From contig NZ_KZ686269.1 in NCBI RefSeq assembly GCF_003029735.1, positions 868,001 to 932,000 on the forward strand: a stretch of DNA of 64,000 bases. Reading direction: 5' to 3'. Both the position numbers and the translations under genes were made by a program. Below, piece by piece: positions 26,038-34,330 of the stretch. Positions within the stretch are counted from its first letter, which is position 1; the number at the start of each line of letters is the position of its first letter. Under the pieces are notes generated by a model that was given only the letters and a program-made list of their open reading frames with translations, did no database searches and had not been told where the DNA came from. The DNA is from Pedobacter yulinensis (GTDB taxonomy: Bacteria > Bacteroidota > Bacteroidia > Sphingobacteriales > Sphingobacteriaceae).

Positions 26038-26394
26038 TCATCTGGTGATCCCGGCAAACCGGATTTGGTTGCCGCCGTATTCGTCATGCCGGCGCAGGTA
26101 AAATTCTTTTCCCACCCTGTTTATGTGTTCGATAAAGTCTGGATTGTCTATCTTCTTAAAGACGGACAAGTCAAATTTATAGGGCAGCAATAAATCGTCT
26201 AAATCGTTCTCAATAGCGTACTGAATACTGAGGTCAATCTGGTCGCCCATGAGTGTCAGGTCAATATCAGACGAGGGACAGAAAGTTCCTTTTGCCCTGC
26301 AACCATATATCAATATCCGCTCTATGACCGGATACTTGTGGAATATACCGTTGATCTTACCGATCGTTTCCTTGCTTAAACCGAATGTTACCAT
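26038..26394 (-). CDS. MntA-like minimal nucleotidyltransferase antitoxin (probably decaying)
   Basis: A 118-residue minimal nucleotidyltransferase of the HepT/MntA type. The active-site region reads YGCRAKGTFCPSSDIDL: the two aspartates of DxD are kept, but the usual Gly-Ser pair is Gly-Cys. In working systems MntA adds AMP to a tyrosine of the HEPN toxin and so blocks it. The usual end is near VGKEFY; here about 19 further residues follow, ending GITR, an unusual tail. It overlaps its HEPN partner by seven bases. Given the truncated partner, this pair is probably no longer a working module. Confidence 0.8.
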   Translation of the reverse strand: MVTFGLSKETIGKINGIFHKYPVIERILIYGCRAKGTFCPSSDIDLTLMGDQIDLSIQYAIENDLDDLLLPYKFDLSVFKKIDNPDFIEHINRVGKEFYLRRHDEYGGNQIRFAGITR

Positions 26395-26675
26395 ATCAGA
26401 ATATCACCCTGCTCGCCTCTTCGTTTTGCTTCTATGTTTGCCTGAAAGCTCAATAATGCGGGATAATAATCGTTTAGAATCTTTTGAAAAATTTCGTCAA
26501 CAGTTGTTTTGTTATAGGTATGTGAGGTTTGGTTTCTGCTTCCGATCATTTCCATCCAAACATGGCCATCCGTGATGAGCTTCAACTGAAACACCTCTCT
26601 GGTTGCATCAATGCTTCCCCCGACAGTGGAGTTTCCCTGGTGTATCGCGTAATCTTTCATGACTTTTCCAGGCAA
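26388..26675 (-). pseudogene. HepT-like HEPN toxin, N-terminally truncated
   Basis: The reading frame covers only the C-terminal part of a HI0074-type HEPN protein: VMKDYAIHQGN, GSIDATREVFQLKLI, WMEMIGSRNQTSHTY and EIFQKILNDYYPALL. The RNase motif R-x4-H-x-Y (RNQTSHTY) is intact. The family is usually about 130-140 residues and begins with a helix that is absent here; upstream the frame meets TGA within a few codons, and then the terminator of the next gene. The best start is a TTG at 26675. Loss of the first helix and probably of the promoter suggests a decayed toxin-antitoxin pair. Confidence 0.75.
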
Positions 26676-26720
26676 GTTGCCTCACCCCGGGCAGCAGGAT
26701 TTCTCATCCTACCCCTTAGT

Positions 26721-26757
26721 CACAGGAAAAAAAGGCGAAACACGCGTTTCGCCTTTC
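26721..26757 (-). terminator. rho-independent terminator
   Basis: AAAGGCGAAAC at 26731-26741 and GTTTCGCCTTT at 26746-26756 form a perfect 11-base stem with a four-base loop. On the minus strand it is followed by a run of seven T. It ends the transcript of the toxin-like gene at 26792-28198. Confidence 0.85.
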
Positions 26758-26791
26758 TGTGATCATATCAATAAGTTTCTGAATCCAATTT

Positions 26792-28198
26792 TCAGACCGG
26801 GACCAGATTCCACTGGTGGTTGCCGTCATACTTGTCCAGTTTGTAAGAACCGGCTTCATCGCTGCCTACCAGGAATATCCTGTTTACCAGCGCTTTGTCT
26901 TCTTTGGTGTTGGTGAGCGTAAAAAGAAATGCACCCGGGCCGCTTTTCGTGCTGCCCGCCGGGACAAGCTGCAGCTGCCAGTAATAAGAATTTTTGACCC
27001 GGGCTCCGACCTCGCCGAAGTTTGTTTTTGATGGAGACACCCAAATCTTATTGCTCACAACCGGATCCGGATTGAACATGTATAAATAGCCAATACCAGG
27101 TCCGGTTATCGTGACGATACTGTTTCTCGGATCGGTGAATTCAACGGTCCAGGAAATGGCAGTATCAGAAAAGTCGGTGCCCCAGTAATCGCATGTGCCG
27201 GCTATGCGGTTGGCCAGGCTGAACCCCTCGGGTCCGGAAAGCACGAGATATTTTTTTCGCGCGATATTTTGCAGCCTGACTTTTTGCTTGCTGATGATGG
27301 CGTTGAACAGTGTATAAGCGTTGCCACACAAATATTGCGGCGCCTGGAGAACAGGAATGAGCAATTTGGTCAGGATATTTGGTATGGGGCGCTGTTCGGT
27401 GGTCATGAAGTTAAGCTTCGTTTCCGGGTTGTTGAGCGTTGCCGCGATCTTATCCATTAGCCGGCTGTCCAGTGCCAGCGCATCTGCACGCAATACACCC
27501 TTCCCCTGGCGGCTGTCCACTACGTCCTGGAAGGTCTTCAAAACCAGCTGCGCACATAGGATAACACCACTCGTCGCTGTAAATACGGCGTTCCGGATTG
27601 AAATCTGTGTGTCAACAAATTCGTAAAAGTTGGCCGGTATGCTGTCCAGATCGGTCTCACTCACCACCCGTGCATAACTTTTGCTGCTGTCGCCAAACGG
27701 GATCACAGCATCAGCTTTTACCTGGGTAATGTTTGCAATATTGATCCCATAAGCTGCCCTTAAAATACCATTAATAAAGGAATAATAGGTTTCTTTGGGT
27801 TCAATCGTGAGAAATTTAGCCATCGTTTGCCATTGTTCGGCGCCCAGGCTGGAGAGGTATGCCTCATAGGAGCCAAAGAGTGCTTCCCGCTCTTCATTAA
27901 AATCAAGCAGATCGCCGATGGTTTCGGTGTAGAGCTGCGCGTCATTGATTGCGGTTTCATAGATCACGAAAACGCTGGTGGCATGGGGCAGGTTTTTAAT
28001 CTTGTCCTTGATCGCGTTTAGTTCATCGTAAATTTTTTCAAGCATGGCCGCGGTCGGATCTACCGTACCTTCAGCAAGCAAATTCAAAATCATTTTCAGG
28101 GCCGTTCCGCCGGCACCGCTCAACACGGTCGAGACCCCCTTGGTCAGGTAACCGGTTAACTTGTCTTTAATCTGGGCTTTTAATGCATCGTCTAACAT
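26792..28198 (-). CDS. putative pore-forming-toxin-like protein with lectin-like C-terminus
   Basis: A 468-residue protein that I cannot assign to a named family. Residues 1-300 look almost wholly helical. They include an early amphipathic/hydrophobic stretch (TVLSGAGGTALKMILNLLAEG, about 23-43), long helices, and a second hydrophobic helix (TATSGVILCAQLVLKTF, about 208-224). Residues about 318-468 are beta-rich with three rough repeats ending in W-x-L (YYWQLQLVP, HQWNLVPV), suggestive of a ricin-B-like beta-trefoil. Helix bundle plus trefoil recalls delta-endotoxin- or haemolysin-like pore formers, but this is inference from pattern. There is no signal peptide. It is a single gene with its own terminator, next to a decayed toxin-antitoxin pair. 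Confidence 0.6.
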   Translation of the reverse strand: MLDDALKAQIKDKLTGYLTKGVSTVLSGAGGTALKMILNLLAEGTVDPTAAMLEKIYDELNAIKDKIKNLPHATSVFVIYETAINDAQLYTETIGDLLDFNEEREALFGSYEAYLSSLGAEQWQTMAKFLTIEPKETYYSFINGILRAAYGINIANITQVKADAVIPFGDSSKSYARVVSETDLDSIPANFYEFVDTQISIRNAVFTATSGVILCAQLVLKTFQDVVDSRQGKGVLRADALALDSRLMDKIAATLNNPETKLNFMTTEQRPIPNILTKLLIPVLQAPQYLCGNAYTLFNAIISKQKVRLQNIARKKYLVLSGPEGFSLANRIAGTCDYWGTDFSDTAISWTVEFTDPRNSIVTITGPGIGYLYMFNPDPVVSNKIWVSPSKTNFGEVGARVKNSYYWQLQLVPAGSTKSGPGAFLFTLTNTKEDKALVNRIFLVGSDEAGSYKLDKYDGNHQWNLVPV

Positions 28199-28811
28199 AT
28201 TCTTAGTTTATTTGGTTGTTTTACAGGGGCCGAGTCGACTTTACCGGCAAAGTGTGTTGTTCGAGTCAGCGTTGGTTCGGCCGTTCTCTTGAATGTCTCA
28301 TGATCAGCCGATGTTTGTCTGTGTTTGGTTGCAGCAAATTAAATAATCGCGGTTGCTGATTGTTGTTCAGTTTGTTCAGTAGCCTGCACCGGCTATCGAA
28401 GCTATACAGGTACAGTAAATGAGTGTAATCTTTTACCGGTCGGTTGCGCTCGCTTTGCAGGCAGATCTAATAGTGACAGCCGGCCTATGTTTTCTAGCGG
28501 ACGCTAAATATCCACCCAGGACGAAAGCAGCATATGCAGAAGGTTTTTTACCGGTCGCGATACGCAGCCGCCAGAAAGTTTCCAGAAGCGGCCTATATTT
28601 GCACAAACATCTGTTGAACGCTGAAGTCAGCAGACAGCAACTGGTTAGGGCAATGGCGTGTTTAACCTGTTAATTTTAAAATAAACATATTGGCGTGTCC
28701 TCCGCTGAACAAGTTGAAGCCAAGCTTTGCTCAAAAGTAGTTCTTGTGCGCGAAGGCAGACCCACCACGACGAACACATTGTCGGAAAAGGCAAATGCGC
28801 GGTAAACTACG
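28199..28811. other. long intergenic region, no convincing gene
   Basis: This lies between divergent genes. A TATATTTG element at 28594-28601 (plus) fits the -7 consensus and may start the lipoprotein transcript with a leader of about 200 bases. A 12-base repeat TTTTACCGGTCG occurs at 28431 and 28546. A short frame just before the lipoprotein (from GTG near 28691 to TAA at about 28803) encodes about 37 residues but has no supporting features. I see no RNA gene. Confidence 0.4.
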
Positions 28812-29672
28812 ATGAAAATTATGAAGAAAACAGGCTCAGGAAAGAACAAGAATTTGTTTCAAGCGGGTAATCGCCGCCGTGGATTACACGTGCTTTTTAT
28901 TGTTGTCCCAATGCTATTTGCCAGTTGTAACAACGCCCGGAAACCGACCCGGAAATCAGTGCCTGATACTGACCCCAGGGCTGCAGCTGCCCCTCAGCAA
29001 GCAACCGAAGGCAGGTCGGCCCGAACAGAGACCAGACCGTTGATGGAAGATTTTGTTCCGAAAGGATGGAAAGTCATTGCCCATGCAAGCGGTGATCTGA
29101 ACAAGGATGGGATCAGTGATGACGCTATTGTCATTGAGGATACCGACCTGGATAATTTCAGACCTCAGGATGGTTTGGGCGACGATACACTCAACGTGAA
29201 TCCCCGGACGCTGATGGTATTCCTGAAACATAAGAACGGATATCAACTGGTTTCACAGAATGATAAAGGTTTTATCCCACCCGCAAATGACGAGGATAGT
29301 CCCTGCCTCGCCGACCCTTTATTACAGGACGGCGATCTTTCTATAAAAAAGGGCCTGCTCTGTATCGTCTTCAACTACTGGCTTAGTTGCGGATCATGGT
29401 ATGTAAACAGCGCATCTTATAAGTTCCGCTATCAGCATAACGCAATGGAGCTCATAGGCTTTGATCATACTGAATTTCACCGGGCTTCGGGAGCAGCAAG
29501 CAATACGAGCATCAATTACGTCACCAGGAAAAAAAGCACAACCTCGGGGGGGAACATGTTCGACGATAAAAAGAACCAGGAAGAAACCGTTTGGAGCACA
29601 ATTCAAGTCAAAGCGCTTTATCGGCTTGACGAATGTAACACAGATACCTACGGTAATATTTTAGGTCTATAA
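28812..29672 (+). CDS. hypothetical lipoprotein with calcium-binding-like loop
   Basis: A 286-residue exported lipoprotein. The N-terminus is long and basic before the hydrophobic stretch HVLFIVVPMLFASC, with the lipidated Cys near residue 39. A start at the second ATG, three codons on, is equally possible. A Thr/Arg-rich linker follows. At about residue 94 the segment GDLNKDGISDDAIVIED is a DxNxDG loop like those of FG-GAP or dockerin-type calcium sites, which fits a beta-propeller-like blade. The rest (GLLCIVFNYWLSCGSWYV, YKFRYQHNAMELIGFD) matches the common pattern of Bacteroidota surface lipoproteins reporting on a quantity field. No function is known. Confidence 0.72.
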   Translation: MKIMKKTGSGKNKNLFQAGNRRRGLHVLFIVVPMLFASCNNARKPTRKSVPDTDPRAAAAPQQATEGRSARTETRPLMEDFVPKGWKVIAHASGDLNKDGISDDAIVIEDTDLDNFRPQDGLGDDTLNVNPRTLMVFLKHKNGYQLVSQNDKGFIPPANDEDSPCLADPLLQDGDLSIKKGLLCIVFNYWLSCGSWYVNSASYKFRYQHNAMELIGFDHTEFHRASGAASNTSINYVTRKKSTTSGGNMFDDKKNQEETVWSTIQVKALYRLDECNTDTYGNILGL

Positions 29673-29875
29673 ACCTCGTGCTCATTTAAAGATAAGATAG
29701 TCCGCAACTGTACCGAGGCTAATCCCATTCTGTACTGGATGGTTTCATTTGCAAAGTTTGGATGGTCAATCTCATCCAATGAATCACTTATTTTGTCAAG
29801 GCATTGCGGTCGGGTACCATAGCGGTTCGATCAATTGCGATGCGCGAATTGACTTAATAAAAAATCAACTTGCAT

Positions 29876-30619
29876 ATGAAAATTTTAGTACTTGGAGGAA
29901 CGGGGCTAATCGGTAAAGCTGTTAGCAGAAAACTGACCGGGGCAGGTCATGAAGTGGTCATTGGATCACCATCAAACGGGATAGATGTTGTCACAGGTGA
30001 AGGTCTTGCAGAAGCGCTGGAAGCGACTGAGGTAGTGATCGATCTCTCGAACGCAGCATCACCGGATGAGCAGACAGCGCTGCATTTCTTTCGAACCGCA
30101 GGGAAAAACCTTGCTGCCTTAGAAAAAACGGCGGGCGTGAAACACCACGTTGTTTTATCGATCGTTGGTACGGACCGCGCTACTTACATCGGCTATCTTC
30201 AGGCCAAAAAAGATCAGGAAGATTACATTAAAAATTCCGGAATTCCTTATACCGTTATCCGCTCCACGCAATTTCATGAACACATGACCACGTTGATTGA
30301 CGTTCAGGGCGATGAGACGGGGGTGAATATTTCTACAGTTGACTACCAGCCGATAGCCGCATCAGATGTGGTTGACTTTGTCGTGCAGATCGCGTTAGAA
30401 GATCCGAGGAATGGAACGGTTGAAATTGCTGGTCCGGAACGCGCGCGCATGACTGATTTCGTCCAAAAATATCTTGACCATACAGACGACAGCAAGGTCC
30501 TTATTTCGAATGATGAGAATCAGTATATGTTTTTTGAAATTCCGGGAGATCTGTTGGTGCCGCTTGGCGAATTTCGGCGGGGCCGTATCACTTTTGATGA
30601 TTGGTTAAAGGCTAACTAA
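29876..30619 (+). CDS. NmrA-like NAD(P)-binding protein (SDR atypical)
   Basis: A 247-residue atypical short-chain dehydrogenase starting at the ATG at 29876. The dinucleotide-binding motif is GGTGLIGKAV at residues 7-16. Further family parts are VVIDLSNAASPD, HHVVLSIVGTDRATYIGYLQAKKDQEDYI with the Tyr-x3-Lys-like YLQAK, and PYTVIRSTQFHEHM. These proteins either reduce small substrates or only sense the NADP state, as NmrA does. There is no signal peptide. It is convergent with the MocR-like gene, 50 bases apart. Confidence 0.87.
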   Translation: MKILVLGGTGLIGKAVSRKLTGAGHEVVIGSPSNGIDVVTGEGLAEALEATEVVIDLSNAASPDEQTALHFFRTAGKNLAALEKTAGVKHHVVLSIVGTDRATYIGYLQAKKDQEDYIKNSGIPYTVIRSTQFHEHMTTLIDVQGDETGVNISTVDYQPIAASDVVDFVVQIALEDPRNGTVEIAGPERARMTDFVQKYLDHTDDSKVLISNDENQYMFFEIPGDLLVPLGEFRRGRITFDDWLKAN

Positions 30620-30669
30620 GCCTATCCTGCACTTAACCGGGGGCCTGCCGAATGCGGACACGCCTCCGG

Positions 30670-32145
30670 TTATCTGACCTGCGCAAGGGCATGCGCAAAT
30701 GTTTCCATCTCAGCATCGTTAAGTGATGCGAAACCAAGTCTGATACCGTTTACTGTATCCGAATACCGGAAAATACTGCCGTCATTCATATAAATGCCCT
30801 TTTCGTACAGCCGATCAGACAATTCGCTGATGGAGTAATCTTCAGGAAAAGTAATCCACACAGCCATGCCTCCCTGAGGTACAGTAAACTGTACAAGGTT
30901 TCCCAATGAGGCCTTTAAAAGTTCACAGAACCGGTTGCGCCGCTGCCGGTATAATTTTACTGACCTCCGTAAATGCCTTTGCATTTCGCCAGTGCTAAAA
31001 AGATGAGCTATAGACTCTTCATATAAAACGTCTCCCCTGATGTCTATCAATTGTTTGAGCCTGGAAGCTTGCTTAACAAAGTCCACACTGCCAACCAGGT
31101 ATCCCATCCGGATGGAGGGCGCTAAGTTTTTGGATATGGACCCAACATAGAGCACATAACCGTTGTGGTCAGCGCTGGCAAGCGGTAAGACCGGACTGTT
31201 ATTGTAATGAAAATCATAGTCGTAATCATCTTCTATTACGGGCAATTGGTATCTGCTGATAATATCTAATAACTTCATCCTCCTTTCGGCACTCAGCGTT
31301 ACTGTTGTCGGATGATGGTGGTGCGGGATGATATATAAGAGGTCGGGCCTGGATCTGCTGCAAATCTCTTCGATTGCATCGACATCGATGCCATGCTCAT
31401 CAACCTTGACTTTCAGCAATTTTGCGCCTAACTGTTCAAACAGCTTATCGGCCAATATATAGTTCAGATCTGCAACGATGACCGTACTCCCGGCTTTTAA
31501 CACCATACTTGCCGCAATATAAATTGCCAGCTGTGCGCCAGCCGTAACCAGCAGGTTTTCGCTGTCAATATTTAAACCTCTTGTTTTTGATAAAAAGCCG
31601 GCAAGTTCAGTTCGCAGGGATAAGCTGCCGGCAGGGTTCCCGGTCAGCAATGGTCCCTGCAAATGGTTTTTTGTGAATAAGGTTTTGTAACGGTTAAATA
31701 TGGAGTTCAGAGGTGCAATCCTGTGGTCTGGGTACCCGTCGTTGATCATCAGATGAAACGGTTTTACCTCATGGCGAGGAGGCCGCCCGAAACTTATCTG
31801 CCGATAAAAATCTTTCTCACCTGAACCATCTGACGTCGAATGGTTTGCTGATTTAAAAGATTGGGGCCCGACCACCGGCAGTCGCTTTGAAACGAACATT
31901 CCTTTTCTGCCGTCAACTTCGAGCCAGCCTTGCGCGCTTAACTCGTCATAGGCAGCCACCACCGTCGTCCGGTTCAGTTTGATCAGGCCAGCCATTTCCC
32001 GGGTAGAAGGCAGCTGATGCCCCGGTTTTATTTTCCCGTTGCTGATGAGTGTGATTATCGCACCGGCCAATTGCCTGAAGACCGGCGTGGCGGAAGTCCT
32101 CTCGATCGATATCAGGGTGCTGAACGGTAAGGTCTGGATGGCCAT
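30670..32145 (-). CDS. MocR-type (GntR/aminotransferase) transcriptional regulator
   Basis: A 491-residue fusion starting at the ATG at 32145 (MAIQTLPFSTLISIER). A GntR winged helix occupies about 15-85 (GHQLPSTREMAGLIKLNRTTVVAAYDEL). A fold-type-I aminotransferase-like domain covers the rest, with the PLP lysine in VGSISKNLAPSIRMGYLVG and the aspartate in IEDDYDYDFHY. MocR regulators use PLP, often with an amino acid or amine, as effector; PdxR and GabR are known cases. The targets are probably adjacent genes, but no vitamin B6 or GABA gene lies next to it. A GATATTTG near the start is one base off a -7 box. Confidence 0.9.
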   Translation of the reverse strand: MAIQTLPFSTLISIERTSATPVFRQLAGAIITLISNGKIKPGHQLPSTREMAGLIKLNRTTVVAAYDELSAQGWLEVDGRKGMFVSKRLPVVGPQSFKSANHSTSDGSGEKDFYRQISFGRPPRHEVKPFHLMINDGYPDHRIAPLNSIFNRYKTLFTKNHLQGPLLTGNPAGSLSLRTELAGFLSKTRGLNIDSENLLVTAGAQLAIYIAASMVLKAGSTVIVADLNYILADKLFEQLGAKLLKVKVDEHGIDVDAIEEICSRSRPDLLYIIPHHHHPTTVTLSAERRMKLLDIISRYQLPVIEDDYDYDFHYNNSPVLPLASADHNGYVLYVGSISKNLAPSIRMGYLVGSVDFVKQASRLKQLIDIRGDVLYEESIAHLFSTGEMQRHLRRSVKLYRQRRNRFCELLKASLGNLVQFTVPQGGMAVWITFPEDYSISELSDRLYEKGIYMNDGSIFRYSDTVNGIRLGFASLNDAEMETFAHALAQVR

Positions 32146-32345
32146 AAAGATAAATTTAAAAAGAACAGGCCATCCAAATATCAGGTTATTCTGGCAAAAT
32201 CCCCAGAAGAACGTTGATAGACAGGGGCGCGTTAGGATGAATGTGCTGATAGCAGGCAATTTCTCCGAAGTATGCACCCCGGAGGTTCGGCATATTTCGA
32301 GCGTTTTTGCGATGCTTGAAAAGTACCAGGTTAAGAGACCAACAG

Positions 32346-32825
32346 TTAGGCGCTAACCGAACGTCTTTGCAAGACAGCCATGTAGCGGTCAATTCGCCGC
32401 TTGTTCTGCTGCTGCAACAAACTTGGATAAAGGTTTGTGAGCACGTTCACAACCAATAGTACCAGCGCAAACAGATACAAGCCCTGGAAAAGTTTGAAGG
32501 CAACAAAAAGTAACATGAAAGCAAATGCGAAGAGGTGATTCAGTTCTGCCAGGGTCATTTCAGCACGGTAGACCGCCAGCTCGGCGGGCACAATCTTTTT
32601 CTTTATGGAGAGTTTCGGATTGAGGTACTTAAAGAAACTATGCATGATGATCCATTTAAAGGGTTCCAGACCCAGCAAAGCGTTCAGTTGCTCATTTTTA
32701 ATGAAATTCAGGCTCAGCAGGTGTGCCTGATAGAAATCCGTTTTCGCAAACATTGCATTTAAGATCATCCCCACAATCCAGGAGATGAAAGCAATGGCGA
32801 TACTAAACGAAAAATATTGGAGCAT
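32346..32825 (-). CDS. integral membrane protein, possibly CrtO-like acyltransferase family
   Basis: A 159-residue protein with hydrophobic segments at about 7-25, 105-125 and 128-150. The centre holds LEPFKWIIMHSFFKYLNPKL, and near the end stands NLYPSLLQQQNKRRIDR. The last motif resembles the N-x-YP-x-x-LQ-x-N-R-x-R ending of glycosyl-4,4'-diaponeurosporenoate acyltransferase-like proteins; that link is weak. It is a single gene in an AT-richer stretch. Confidence 0.6.
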   Translation of the reverse strand: MLQYFSFSIAIAFISWIVGMILNAMFAKTDFYQAHLLSLNFIKNEQLNALLGLEPFKWIIMHSFFKYLNPKLSIKKKIVPAELAVYRAEMTLAELNHLFAFAFMLLFVAFKLFQGLYLFALVLLVVNVLTNLYPSLLQQQNKRRIDRYMAVLQRRSVSA

Positions 32826-32895
32826 GAATAGGACTTTTTTTAGGCAGATTTTACTGGTGCGAAAGTAAGAAAATATGGGTGGAAGTTTTTTGAAA

Positions 32896-33225
32896 TTATT
32901 TCTCCATGCTCACAATTTCTGTTTGTTTGGTCACGTACACTTTAATTGTGGTCGATGTTTTTTGAGCCGCTGCCAGGAGCCCCACATAATAATTCGCATC
33001 GATCCTGTTCAAATCAAAACGATATTTCAAATGTGAGCCTTTGAATTGTATAACAGCAAACATGCCGTTCTCAATATCAAAAGTTTGAGGAACCATGTTT
33101 CCTAAGAGATTTATCTTTAAATCACCTTTAACAGGAGGCTGCACCTGTACGGCTTTCTTACAACCCAGGCCGATACTTATTATAACACTGAGCAGCACGT
33201 AGCATCTAATCGTCTTAACTGTCAT
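32896..33225 (-). CDS. small hypothetical lipoprotein
   Basis: A 109-residue exported lipoprotein: signal peptide CYVLLSVIISIGLGC with the lipidated Cys near residue 22, then KKAVQVQPPVKGDLK. The mature part is a small beta-rich domain (FAVIQFKGSHLKYRFDLNRID, TTIKVYVTKQTEIVSM). I recognise no family. It is a single gene; a TATATTTT element upstream is one base off the -7 consensus. Confidence 0.65.
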   Translation of the reverse strand: MTVKTIRCYVLLSVIISIGLGCKKAVQVQPPVKGDLKINLLGNMVPQTFDIENGMFAVIQFKGSHLKYRFDLNRIDANYYVGLLAAAQKTSTTIKVYVTKQTEIVSMEK

Positions 33226-33443
33226 TTTTTAGCTATTGTTGTACGAAACTTACGGAAAATATAGCACGGTTGTACCTCGTTAAGATAAATTTAGCGCTTT
33301 ATTCTATCTACACTTGACTCAACATACGGAACATAATCCGTAAAGTTCAGCTGAAAAATTGTGGGAAGGATACAAGGTGGCCAGGATAAGTAGGTAAATC
33401 CTGCGATCAGTATGAAATATCAATAATATGCGACACAAGTAAC

Positions 33444-33953
33444 TCAGATGCGCTGATCAAGCTTTTTTTCCTGCCAGGTATCCCTGATTAATGTCTGCAA
33501 TCGAACAGGTAAAGCCGACAACTTTTCTTCTTGCCACTGCTTTTCTGCAAGCACATTACCGTTAGCAATTTTGATTGCTTTCAACGCATAAAACGCGCCG
33601 CCAAGTGAGTGGTCTGCCATATGGGCGGTTGCAACAGCTTGCCCAGCCCCTCTGGAGATATTTTTATGAATTTCGTTACTTGATAACCTGGCCGCAGCAT
33701 GAGCAGCAAGTGATGCTTTCATGCAGGTGCCGGTAGAAACACCGCTAGCCTCCCACGTTTTGGCCGTATTCAAAGCGTCAAGTATCCTTGAATCGGCTTG
33801 GCCTTCTGTTAAAAATAATACGTGTTCTATACACTCCCTGGCCCATCGAATCAGTTGCTGCCGATCAGACAACGAAAGCGGACCTCCCCGATGTTCGGCG
33901 ATCCAGGCATAACGTCTAGAATGTTCGGCCTTTTTTCCGATTGAAACTTTCAT
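33444..33953 (-). CDS. putative Imm5-like immunity protein (orphan)
   Basis: A 169-residue helical protein. The pattern of LIRWARECIEHVLFL, then ALNTAKTWEASG, AAHAAARLSSNE, ISRGAGQAVATAHMADHSLGGAFYALKAI is that of proteins annotated as putative immunity proteins of the Imm5 type, which neutralise polymorphic toxins. No toxin gene with a typical C-terminal toxin domain stands next to it, so it is an orphan. It could protect against toxins of competing strains. Assignment is from motif memory only. Confidence 0.6.
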   Translation of the reverse strand: MKVSIGKKAEHSRRYAWIAEHRGGPLSLSDRQQLIRWARECIEHVLFLTEGQADSRILDALNTAKTWEASGVSTGTCMKASLAAHAAARLSSNEIHKNISRGAGQAVATAHMADHSLGGAFYALKAIKIANGNVLAEKQWQEEKLSALPVRLQTLIRDTWQEKKLDQRI

Positions 33954-34062
33954 TCATGCAATTTAACTAAAATTTCAATGTAAAGCCGATCTCTTATTCG
34001 CCAATCTTGCATGTGCCTTAAACCGGGATCAAAGCACAACGCGGCATACGTCGGCCGCCATT

Positions 34063-34330
34063 TTATTCGCAGACACGCGTACAGAAAAAGCGATTGAAAG
34101 CTGGCTTTCGCAGTCCGTGATATTTATGTGCGAAATCAAAACGATTTGCTGCTGGATTTAAAGATTTAATCGCTTGGTCTGATGGGTCGTTAACAGGTTT
34201 TTTATTTAAGTCTCCAGCTTTGTCGACGTTTTGTATTGTTGTAACATTACGACGGCCCAAATCTTTACCAAATTGCAAGATTTAACGGGAACGTTTTTTT
34301 CTACAGGTGCTGCTACAACTTTGTAAAGCT
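34063..34330 (-). pseudogene. possible frameshifted gene remnant, unidentified
   Basis: On the minus strand two frames join into one plausible protein. The frame near 34330-34260 gives VVAAPVEKNVPVKSCNLVK, and the next frame from about 34278 to TAA at 34063 gives GRRNVTTIQNVDKAGD, then DPSDQAIKSLNPAANRFDF. A shift of one base near 34260 would link them. No start codon is present and the upstream part overlaps the dioxygenase 3' end. The rest of the gap (33954-34062) holds nothing I can identify. Confidence 0.25.

Noticed and set aside
28431-28557. TTTTACCGGTCG repeated at 28431 and 28546
   Set aside because: Only two 12-base copies, no symmetry and no relation to a promoter box; probably chance or weak duplication.
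28419-28673. 84-codon open frame on the plus strand between the toxin-like gene and the lipoprotein gene
   Set aside because: No family pattern, no promoter or ribosome site in place, and composition unlike real genes nearby.
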